A stretch of 16,525 nt of DNA, taken from Nitrospira sp. UBA5699. Its GTDB lineage: Bacteria > Nitrospirota > Nitrospiria > Nitrospirales > Nitrospiraceae. Shown here in pieces: positions 6,129 through 11,925 of this stretch. How positions within the stretch are numbered: the first letter of the stretch is position 1; each line of letters opens with the position of its first letter. Where the stretch lies: the NCBI GenBank assembly GCA_002420105.1, contig DIHJ01000124.1:1-16525 (forward strand), given 5' to 3'. The notes below the pieces were generated by a model that saw only the letters and a list, made by a program, of their open reading frames with translations, was not told where the DNA came from and ran no database searches. Position numbers and translations under genes: made by a program.

Positions 6129-7919
6129 ATGGGCACCGACGATCGCATTCCCCCAGCCGTTCCCGAATCCGTCCCGGCCGATCCCGTCGATCGGGTGATT
6201 CACTATCATATTCAGACGAAGCACCGCTTCAACCGGTATTCGCGTTCCCTCGGTTACCTCGATTGGGCGAATCAGCCCGATCCGTTCAGACGATTCGGCG
6301 GATCCGAGCTCGTTCCTCTTCCATTGCTCAAGCCGGATGAGGACCCGGCGGGGCCGTCCTATGAGGCAATCTACCGGCGTGGCGCAGTCCCGTCTCAGCC
6401 CGTCACTCTGCGGACGGTTTCGAGATTTTTTGAATTCGCCCTCGCGTTGTCCGCCTGGAAAAAGGCAGGGGAGTCGGCATGGGCACTTCGGAGCAACCCC
6501 TCCTCCGGGAATCTCCATCCGACCGAGGGCTATGCGGTCGTTCCCCGGATCGAAGGTCTCGATCTGAAGCCCGGCCTCTACCACTACGCGCCGAAAGAGC
6601 ACGGGCTTGAAATACGGGCGGCATATCTCCCCGAACCCGTCGCGCAATTGCTGGCTCCGTTTCCTCCCGGCGCCTTCCTCTTCGGGCTGACGTCGGTCCA
6701 TTGGCGTGAAGCGTGGAAGTACGGGGAGCGCGCGTTTCGATACTGCAATCACGATGTCGGCCATGCGATCGGCACGGCACGCGTCGCGGCGGCGACGCTC
6801 GGCTGGAACATGGTGCTGTTGGACGGCGCGGCACAGAATACCGTCGCACTCGTGCTGGGCACCAATCGGGCAGAAGATTTTGCGGATGTCGAACCGGAAC
6901 ATCCGGATTGTCTCGCGGTCATCTGGCCTTCAAGTCCGGCAAGGGGTGAGGGGCGAGGGGGAAGTGATTTGAACTATGAGATGCCGCTGTTTCTTGATCC
7001 CGGGGCGGTCAAGGACCTTGCCGGCGGATCATGGCAGGGCAGGGCAAACCGATTGAGCCGCGAGCACGTGGTGCATTGGGACATTATCGACGAGGCGGCC
7101 GAAGCCTCATGGAAAACGCAGGAGGAGACCCGCATCCTTCGATTCCCGTTGAATGCGGCGGTTATTCCATCATCCGACCCTCTTCACGCATCGCGAACGT
7201 CGAGCGATGCCGGAACGATCATTCGCCAACGCCGAAGCGCCGTGGCATTCGACGGGAAGACGGCGATTTCGGCCGCGACCTTGTTCCGCATGCTCCGGCG
7301 GGTCATGCCCTGCGCCGACCGGGAGCCGGGCGCTCGACCCATGCCCTGGGATGTGTGGCCCTATGAGCCGGCCATTCATCTGATGATGTTCGTCCACAGG
7401 GTCGAGGGACTCGCGCCGGGACTGTATTTTTTGGTCCGCGATAACGAGAAGATCGACTTCGTTCGGCAATCGATGAATCCCGAACTCAATTGGGTGCCGG
7501 CGCCCGGCGCTCCGGACGATCTCCCGTTCTATTGGTTGTTGGAAGGCGATGCAAAGAGATTGTCCGCACAGGTCAGCTGTCACCAGGACATCGCCGGGGA
7601 CAGCGCCTTCTCGTTCGGGATGCTGGCGGAATTCGAAGGGGTCTTGCGCGCCCGAGGAGCCTGGTGGTATCCACGTTTCTTCTGGGAAGCCGGATTGCTC
7701 GGGCAGATCATGTATCTGGAAGCGGAGGCTGCCGGAGTGAGGGCGACCGGAATCGGCTGTTTCTTTGACGATCCCGTCCATGAGATTGTGGGCATCACGG
7801 GGCTTCGTCTGCAGTCGCTGTATCATTTTACGATCGGCGGGCCGGTCGAGGACCGGAGATTGATGACGCTGCCGCCGTACTTTCATAAACAGGCAACAGG
7901 CGAGGGGCGAGGAGAGTAA
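6129..7919 (+). CDS. SagB/ThcOx-type dehydrogenase with two tandem nitroreductase domains
   Basis: A 596-aa flavoprotein of the nitroreductase superfamily. The N-terminal Y-H-x-x-T-K-H (residues 26-32) and D-W-A-N-Q-P-D-P-F-R-R-F (45-56) are typical of the SagB/ThcOx branch. Domain 1 (about 75-270) has R-S-N-P-S-S-G-N-L-H-P (121-131). Domain 2 (about 363-575) has R-Q-R-R-S-A-V-A-F (366-374) and E-A-G-L-L-G-Q-I-M-Y-L (520-530). Family members use FMN; azoline oxidases of peptide natural products are the best known. No cyclodehydratase or precursor peptide is seen here, so the substrate is open. The frame is open to a GTG at 6042, but homology begins after 6129 and a candidate promoter lies at 6083-6112. 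A Gly/Arg-rich insertion (270-281) separates the domains. Its stop is 3 bases before the next gene. Confidence 0.8.
   Translation: MGTDDRIPPAVPESVPADPVDRVIHYHIQTKHRFNRYSRSLGYLDWANQPDPFRRFGGSELVPLPLLKPDEDPAGPSYEAIYRRGAVPSQPVTLRTVSRFFEFALALSAWKKAGESAWALRSNPSSGNLHPTEGYAVVPRIEGLDLKPGLYHYAPKEHGLEIRAAYLPEPVAQLLAPFPPGAFLFGLTSVHWREAWKYGERAFRYCNHDVGHAIGTARVAAATLGWNMVLLDGAAQNTVALVLGTNRAEDFADVEPEHPDCLAVIWPSSPARGEGRGGSDLNYEMPLFLDPGAVKDLAGGSWQGRANRLSREHVVHWDIIDEAAEASWKTQEETRILRFPLNAAVIPSSDPLHASRTSSDAGTIIRQRRSAVAFDGKTAISAATLFRMLRRVMPCADREPGARPMPWDVWPYEPAIHLMMFVHRVEGLAPGLYFLVRDNEKIDFVRQSMNPELNWVPAPGAPDDLPFYWLLEGDAKRLSAQVSCHQDIAGDSAFSFGMLAEFEGVLRARGAWWYPRFFWEAGLLGQIMYLEAEAAGVRATGIGCFFDDPVHEIVGITGLRLQSLYHFTIGGPVEDRRLMTLPPYFHKQATGEGRGE
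6943..6961 (+). repeat. G-rich short repeat word inside the SagB-like gene
   Basis: GGGGTGAGGGGCGAGGGGG, containing an 11-base word GAGGGGCGAGG (6948-6958) that recurs exactly at 7902-7912. It is translated in frame as part of the Gly/Arg-rich linker between the two nitroreductase domains. The flanking codons look normal, so this resembles an inserted short repeat. Confidence 0.55.
7902..7912 (+). repeat. G-rich short repeat word at the 3' end of the SagB-like gene
   Basis: Second exact copy of GAGGGGCGAGG, encoding the final G-E-G-R-G-E residues. The purine-rich sequence also supplies the ribosome-binding region (GAGGAGAG) of the next gene at 7923. Confidence 0.55.
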
Positions 7920-7922
7920 GAC

Positions 7923-8777
7923 GTGTTCAAAATCAAAAAGAAAGTCGAAAAACCGAAGCCGCCCGTCCTCTACAACATCATCGAGGACTACTCGGAGTTT
8001 GACGCGCCGGGAAACGTGACCGTCTGCGCGATGACGGAAAAGGAGGATCCGGCCGCCCATGCGAAGATCCTGGCCGAAAGCTACGGCGTCCCCCTGGAGG
8101 CCATGACGCGGCTGTTGGAGGAAGGGGGAATCTACGTCTATCCGCAGGAGGGGGGGCTCCTGACCAGGGGACTGTTTGCCTGCCGGATCAATCCCGGCGG
8201 CAATTTGCCGAAACGGACGTTTGTCCTCGACCTGATGCAGTTCGCCGAGGCGGAACAATGGGCCAGGGCGCGGGCGGTTCCTCTGGAGGAAGCCGCGTAC
8301 GAAGTCTTTCTCCGGACGTTGCCGGAGGAATTGAAGGCGAAGCTTCAACAGAACAATCTCGGTATCGACTATCGGACGCTGGATCGGGCGGTCGCCAAGG
8401 GCGGGGACATCAAGTACATTGATTTCCGGAAAGACTGGTCGCCGCATTTCAAGCGGCTGTGCATTATGCCGGACGGACGATTGGTCGAGACCGGCGGGCT
8501 CGAGGAATTCGCCCGGCTTCACGATGTCAGCGTTGCGCAGGCGAAAATTCTGGTCGAACAAGGAGGGACATTGGAAGTCGGCGAAGAAGTGCTGGCGTGC
8601 CAGATCGTGAACGGCCAGCCGGCGGTCGCACGATTCAGCGCGAAGAACTATGCGAAGGCCAAAGAGCTGGTCGCGACGAAGGGAATGCATCTCATGGATG
8701 CGTTGAGCGAGGTGGGGTACAACGATCCGGCCATGATGCGAGGGCTTGTTCGTAAAGAACTGACCGGAGGACGATAG
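7923..8777 (+). CDS. Unrecognised 284-aa protein with an internal duplication
   Basis: I do not recognise the family. It starts with GTG three bases after the SagB-like stop, with GAGGAGAG just upstream, so the two genes are almost certainly translated together. It begins with a Lys-rich tail (residues 3-13). Two similar units follow. Unit 1 is at about 35-128 and unit 2 at about 180-264. Residues 47-69 and 193-215 align without gaps and both end E-x-G-G. Each is followed by an L-x-A-C-x-I strand (F-A-C-R-I 85-89, L-A-C-Q-I 224-228) and later a helix ending in E-V (127-128, 263-264). Each unit keeps a Cys (87 and 226). The helical part looks slightly like a helix-turn-helix, but I would not claim DNA binding. 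It has no signal peptide. Probable roles are partner or substrate handling for the SagB-like enzyme; this is inference. Confidence 0.75.
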   Translation: MFKIKKKVEKPKPPVLYNIIEDYSEFDAPGNVTVCAMTEKEDPAAHAKILAESYGVPLEAMTRLLEEGGIYVYPQEGGLLTRGLFACRINPGGNLPKRTFVLDLMQFAEAEQWARARAVPLEEAAYEVFLRTLPEELKAKLQQNNLGIDYRTLDRAVAKGGDIKYIDFRKDWSPHFKRLCIMPDGRLVETGGLEEFARLHDVSVAQAKILVEQGGTLEVGEEVLACQIVNGQPAVARFSAKNYAKAKELVATKGMHLMDALSEVGYNDPAMMRGLVRKELTGGR

Positions 8778-8779
8778 CC

Positions 8780-8809
8780 ATGGGAAGCTCCGGCCAGGGG
8801 TGGATATGA
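8780..8809 (+). CDS. Nine-codon leader-like ORF before the glycine-zipper lipoprotein
   Basis: ATG to TGA encodes M-G-S-S-G-Q-G-W-I. A GGAGG (8766-8770) sits 9 bases before its ATG. Its TGA overlaps the ATG of the lipoprotein gene as ATGA (8806-8809). It could couple translation of the 284-aa and lipoprotein genes. It may be accidental; the evidence is only the Shine-Dalgarno and the overlap. Confidence 0.3.
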   Translation: MGSSGQGWI

Positions 8810-9219
8810 AGCGCGCGGTGCCGGTGACACTGCTGGTCGTCTTTGTCGCGGCCTGTGCGCCGAAGCCGATCCTCTATCCGAACGCCCATTACAAGGATGT
8901 AGGGGAGGAGGCGGCCGACCGGGATATCGACGCGTGCAGCGAGATGGCCAAGGAGGCGGGAGCCGCTCCCGGCCAGGGAAAGACGGGGCAGGTGGCGGGC
9001 AGTACCGCGGCAGGCGGCGCAATCGGGTCCGCGAGCGGCGCGGTCGGCGGCGCGGTCGGCGGTCGTCCCGGCCGAGGCGCGATGGTCGGCGCGGCCGGGG
9101 GGGCGACGGCGGGCTTCCTGCGCGGCCTGTTCAGGCGAGCGCCGCCGAGCCCTGCCTATAAGCAATTCGTGCAGCGTTGCTTGAAAGAGCGGGGTTACGA
9201 ACCGGTCGGATGGGAGTGA
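8806..9219 (+). CDS. Glycine-zipper lipoprotein
   Basis: A 137-aa protein with a short basic signal and lipobox V-A-A-C (Cys17), followed by a helical region with Cys44 and a long Gly/Ala-rich segment (about 61-105) in which G-x-x-x-G spacing repeats, typical of glycine-zipper domains of outer-membrane and envelope lipoproteins. Cys125 lies in the C-terminal helix and could pair with Cys44. I chose ATG 8806 (AGGGG 6 bases upstream) over the GTG at 8800. It follows the 284-aa gene by 28 bases and is probably the last gene of the SagB-like cluster, although a functional link is not evident. It converges on the receiver gene with only 12 bases between. Confidence 0.75.
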   Translation: MKRAVPVTLLVVFVAACAPKPILYPNAHYKDVGEEAADRDIDACSEMAKEAGAAPGQGKTGQVAGSTAAGGAIGSASGAVGGAVGGRPGRGAMVGAAGGATAGFLRGLFRRAPPSPAYKQFVQRCLKERGYEPVGWE

Positions 9220-9231
9220 GCACGGCGGAGG

Positions 9232-9597
9232 TCAGGATTTGGTCAGCTCTTCCGTCACCGCCTCGACCATCTTGTTCAAGTCGAAGGGCTTTTCGAATAC
9301 GCGGCGGGCGCCGAAGAGTTTCGCCACATCGAGGAAGTTGCGGTCTCCTTGCGCGCCGGTCATCGCGATGATCTTGGCATCGAGATATTCCCGGGTCATC
9401 TGAAGCGTCGCTTCCAGGCCGTCGGTGCCCGGCATGAGAATGTCCATCAGCACGAGGTCGATCTTGTTCTTCTGATAGAGGTCGAGTCCCTCGCGCCCGT
9501 CGCGGGCCTCGATCACCCGGTGCTTGGCCTTCTCCAACACGTCCTTGAGCAGATGCCGGATGGAATCTTCGTCGTCGATGACCAGAATGGTTGCCAT
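9232..9597 (-). CDS. Stand-alone CheY-like response regulator receiver
   Basis: A 121-aa single receiver domain. The acidic pair D8-D9, phosphoacceptor D52 (L-M-D-I-L-M-P-G), T80 (A-M-T-G-A) and K103 (F-E-K-P-F) are all in place, so it should be phosphorylatable. There is no output domain, so it must act by binding a partner or in a phosphorelay. No histidine kinase is adjacent. I prefer the ATG at 9597: AAGGAG (9609-9614) is 11 bases from it, but only 2 bases from the upstream in-frame ATG at 9606. A promoter (9625-9653) is visible directly upstream. Confidence 0.9.
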   Translation of the reverse strand: MATILVIDDEDSIRHLLKDVLEKAKHRVIEARDGREGLDLYQKNKIDLVLMDILMPGTDGLEATLQMTREYLDAKIIAMTGAQGDRNFLDVAKLFGARRVFEKPFDLNKMVEAVTEELTKS

Positions 9598-9624
9598 AGT
9601 GCTCATGACTCCTTAATCCTCGCG

Positions 9625-9653
9625 ATCTTACCCGTCTTGAGACGACCTGTCTA
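9625..9653 (-). promoter_or_regulatory. Sigma70-like promoter for the receiver gene, with an inverted repeat in the spacer
   Basis: Minus strand: -35 TAGACA (9648-9653), 17-base spacer, -10 TAAGAT (9625-9630). The spacer contains an inverted repeat CGTCT-TG-AGACG (9633-9644). An operator placed between the two hexamers would block RNA polymerase or realign it. Confidence 0.4.
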
Positions 9654-9656
9654 GCG

Positions 9657-9683
9657 AGAAAATGATCGCCGCGCGACCGGCGA
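9657..9683 (-). terminator. Weak terminator-like hairpin after the PstS-like gene
   Basis: Arms TCGCCG (9666-9671) and CGGCGA (9678-9683) with a 6-base loop. On the minus strand the stem is followed by TCATTTTCTC. It lies 5 bases past the PstS-like stop. The T-run is short, so efficiency is uncertain. Confidence 0.4.
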
Positions 9684-9688
9684 CCCGG

Positions 9689-10588
9689 TTATGTCGCGGG
9701 TCGAGGCGTGTCCGGCGACGATGGCACGAGCGGCAGGGTAAGGGCAGACGAAGACCCTACGGGAGTATACAGAGGGCGAACCAGCGGCTGTCCGGCCGCC
9801 GAGCGCGCAAACGAGATGAATGAGACGGTCAAGGGATCGGGCCGTAGCGCGGTCAGGAGCAGCACGGGGCGTTTCAACGGGTAGCGACCGCTGGCGACGG
9901 TGGGCTCCCCCGGTTCGACGTGATCGATCGTCAGGACGCGGATGGGAACGCCGTCCTCTTGCGCGCGTAATGCGACGCCCAGGGACATGTAGCTGATCGC
10001 CGCATCACGCCCCGACACCAGCCGCAAGGTCTGTTGGTCCGATTTCGCCACCGTCGCCGCTTCCGCGAGTTTTCCGGCGATGCCGAGCGAGGCCTCATAC
10101 CCGGCGGTGAGATTGTCCTTGGCGGTTCTCACGACGAGTTCCACGGGTTTGTCGGCTCCGTCGAGTTCGGACCATCGCGTCAGCCGGCCGGTAAACAGCC
10201 GACCCACCTGATCGCTTGTGAGCTCGCCGAGCGGATTGGCAAAGTTGACGACCACGGCGATTCCGTCCCATGCAATAAGACTGGAGTCGAGTGCGGGCTC
10301 CGGCCGATCGGTCACGGCGACCTGGGCTTCCCCCGTCTTGACCAGTTCGACGGCACGAACGGTCTTGTCCCACTCGATATCGATGGCGGCCCCGGGGTGG
10401 AGTTTCTCGAAGGCACGGGCGAGATCCTGGATGATCGGCTGCTCGGGACCGGAGCCGGCGACGACAATGCGGCCGGTGAGAGCCCCGGCGTCGAATGGAA
10501 CGACGAGCGACGAGGCGAGCACGCCGCCGGCCGCGAGCAGGGCGATCCCCGCGGACCTTCGTAGGGCGGACTGCGCTCGGATCATCAT
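9689..10588 (-). CDS. PstS-like periplasmic substrate-binding protein
   Basis: A 299-aa exported protein (signal peptide ending near F-D-A-G-A, residues about 31-35) with the PBP-like/PstS fold. It has G-S-G-P and a helix L-A-R-A-F-E-K-L-H-P-G, a hinge region, S-D-Q-Q-T-L-R-L-V-S-G-R-D-A-A-I-S-Y, and Y-P-L-K-R-P near the C terminus. The segment that binds phosphate in PstS (normally S-x-x-G-I) is replaced by W-D-K-T-V-R-A-V, so the ligand may not be phosphate. No permease or ATPase genes are nearby. The frame is open to an ATG at 10615, but that ATG lies inside an extended -10 promoter. GAGGAG lies 9 bases before the ATG at 10588, so I use the latter. Confidence 0.75.
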   Translation of the reverse strand: MMIRAQSALRRSAGIALLAAGGVLASSLVVPFDAGALTGRIVVAGSGPEQPIIQDLARAFEKLHPGAAIDIEWDKTVRAVELVKTGEAQVAVTDRPEPALDSSLIAWDGIAVVVNFANPLGELTSDQVGRLFTGRLTRWSELDGADKPVELVVRTAKDNLTAGYEASLGIAGKLAEAATVAKSDQQTLRLVSGRDAAISYMSLGVALRAQEDGVPIRVLTIDHVEPGEPTVASGRYPLKRPVLLLTALRPDPLTVSFISFARSAAGQPLVRPLYTPVGSSSALTLPLVPSSPDTPRPAT

Positions 10589-10610
10589 CCTGTCGGTCTC
10601 CTCGTCGTTC

Positions 10611-10619
10611 ATCATACCA
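10611..10619 (-). promoter_or_regulatory. Extended -10 promoter for the PstS-like gene
   Basis: Minus strand TGGTATGAT (10619 down to 10611), the same nonamer as at 1686-1694. Transcription would start near 10604, upstream of the GAGGAG and ATG at 10588. No clear -35. Confidence 0.35.
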
Positions 10620-10673
10620 CTTGCGTCCGTCGATCGGGGAAGCGTCCGATTTCAAAGGGACCGAAGAAAAAGG

Positions 10674-10702
10674 TTGACCACGGTACAGGCATTTGATACA
10701 AG
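10674..10702 (+). promoter_or_regulatory. Sigma70-like promoter for the DUF882/FKBP pair
   Basis: TTGACC (10674-10679; 5 of 6 matches), 17-base spacer, TACAAG (10697-10702; 4 of 6). The predicted start is near 10709, about 50 bases before the GTG at 10761. Confidence 0.5.
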
Positions 10703-10712
10703 CCATCCTCAA

Positions 10713-10724
10713 CTACGTACGTAG
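10713..10724. promoter_or_regulatory. Perfect 12-bp palindrome just downstream of a promoter
   Basis: CTACGTACGTAG, a perfect palindrome with no gap. It covers about +5 to +16 relative to the predicted start at 10709, a classic repressor position. Confidence 0.4.
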
Positions 10725-10760
10725 ACCCCTCATACTATCCACTTTCTCGGGAGCGATTTC

Positions 10761-11330
10761 GTGCAACAGCCGGAGTGGTCGTGGACGCGTCGTATGCTGC
10801 TGAAGACGACTGTGGTCGGTCTGCTGCTGCTGAGCGGCCGATTGCTGACCCCTTCGATGGCCCGTGCGCAGGCCGAAGAATTGCCGGAAGGCGAGTTGTC
10901 GTTCTATAACGTGCACACGGACGAGCGGCTGCGGGTGCGCTATCGCGACGAGCAGGGCCGGTATGATCTCTCCGCCTTGGACGACGTGAATCACCTCCTC
11001 CGCTGTCACCACACCGGTGAGGTCGCGACGATCGACCCCAGGGTGATCGAGCATATCAATTTTGTCCAGAAGACGCTGGGCGGAGACGGCGAGATTCACG
11101 TCATCTCCGGCTATCGGTCTCCCGAGTACAACGCCATGCTGGCAAGACGCAGCCGTCGTGTCGCGAGGCACAGCCTTCACGTCGAGGGGCAGGCCGTCGA
11201 TTTTTTCATTCCCCGAGTCCATCCGCGCGTCATCCGGCAGACCGCGTTGAGACTGCAATACGGCGGAGTGGGATACTACCCGCGCGCGCACTTCATCCAT
11301 CTGGACTGCGGCCCTTTCCGCTCCTGGTAA
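10761..11330 (+). CDS. YcbK/DUF882-type secreted peptidase (M15 family), cell-wall enzyme
   Basis: A 189-aa protein. The N terminus has a twin-arginine-like signal (S-W-T-R-R-M-L-L-K at about 7-15) with cleavage near A-R-A-Q-A, so it is exported, perhaps by the Tat route. The peptidase M15 zinc site is intact: S138-x-H140-x-x-G-x-A-x-D147 and a final ligand H180 in H-F-I-H-L-D. The family acts on peptidoglycan or related peptides; YcbK-like members have little-studied substrates. The GTG start has GGGAG about 8 bases upstream. The secreted FKBP gene follows after 39 bases on the same strand. Confidence 0.85.
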   Translation: MQQPEWSWTRRMLLKTTVVGLLLLSGRLLTPSMARAQAEELPEGELSFYNVHTDERLRVRYRDEQGRYDLSALDDVNHLLRCHHTGEVATIDPRVIEHINFVQKTLGGDGEIHVISGYRSPEYNAMLARRSRRVARHSLHVEGQAVDFFIPRVHPRVIRQTALRLQYGGVGYYPRAHFIHLDCGPFRSW

Positions 11331-11369
11331 GTCCTCTCCGGTCGTGATTCTTCAGCCAAGGAGGTTTCC

Positions 11370-11921
11370 GTGAACTGCTGTCCGCGTCTTCTTCGATCGG
11401 TATGTACGATGGCGTTTGGCGTTGTCCTGTCGTCCGGTACGCCCGCGCTGGCAGGCAGCGCGGCCAATCAGGCCCCGGGGAAGGTCGCCGACGGGATGCA
11501 GGTGTCGCTCGAATACACCCTGACGCTGGAGGACAAGACCGTCATGGATTCGAATGTCGGTCACGAGCCGATGACGTACCGGCAGGGCGCGCACGAGATC
11601 GTCCCGGGGCTCGAGAAAGCGCTGGAGGGAGCGAGCAAAGGGGAGAAGAAGCGGGTGGTGGTCAAGCCGGAAGATGCGTATGGTGCCGTCGACCCCAAGG
11701 CCTTCCAGGAAGTGAAAAAGGACATGATTCCCGAGAAGGCGAGAAAGGTCGGCGCGCAACTCGAAGCCAAAAGCCCCGGCGGCGAATCCATGTATCCCGT
11801 CGTGAAGGAAGTCAAAGACCAGACCGTCGTGCTGGATTTCAACCATCCTCTGGCGGGAAAGACGCTCATCTTCGACGTGACCGTTCTGGACATCCTCCCC
11901 GGAGAGCAGAAAAAGCGCTAG
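11370..11921 (+). CDS. Secreted FKBP-type peptidyl-prolyl isomerase (SlyD-like layout)
   Basis: A 183-aa protein with a signal peptide (A-L-A cleavage near residue 28), so it acts in the periplasm. The FKBP core signature is present (G-A-H-E-I-V-P-G-L-E-K-A-L-E-G, 73-87), and the insert at about 100-155 matches the flap domain of SlyD-type chaperones. SlyD itself is cytoplasmic with a metal-binding tail; here the C-terminal histidine-rich tail is absent. It catalyses cis-trans isomerisation of proline bonds and assists folding. The GTG start has a strong AAGGAGG at 5 bases. It follows the DUF882 peptidase gene, and its stop is 4 bases from the convergent glgB stop. Confidence 0.9.
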   Translation: MNCCPRLLRSVCTMAFGVVLSSGTPALAGSAANQAPGKVADGMQVSLEYTLTLEDKTVMDSNVGHEPMTYRQGAHEIVPGLEKALEGASKGEKKRVVVKPEDAYGAVDPKAFQEVKKDMIPEKARKVGAQLEAKSPGGESMYPVVKEVKDQTVVLDFNHPLAGKTLIFDVTVLDILPGEQKKR

Positions 11922-11925
11922 CGGG

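Noticed and set aside
6943..6961. G-quadruplex in the G-rich word
   Set aside because: Only three long G-runs are present in the stretch; a fourth is missing for the usual fold.
6129..7919. Classical azoline-forming peptide gene cluster
   Set aside because: No YcaO cyclodehydratase, E1-like partner or short Cys/Ser/Thr-rich precursor was found near the SagB-like gene.
7170..8690. 506-aa open frame on the minus strand, antisense to the SagB-like and 284-aa genes
   Set aside because: The plus-strand frames show clear family motifs and coding signals. The antisense frame has low-complexity, Arg/Gln/His-rich sequence typical of GC-rich shadow frames and crosses two genes.
9689..10588. A complete phosphate uptake operon
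   Set aside because: No permease, ATPase or PhoU gene is adjacent, and the phosphate contact motif is altered.
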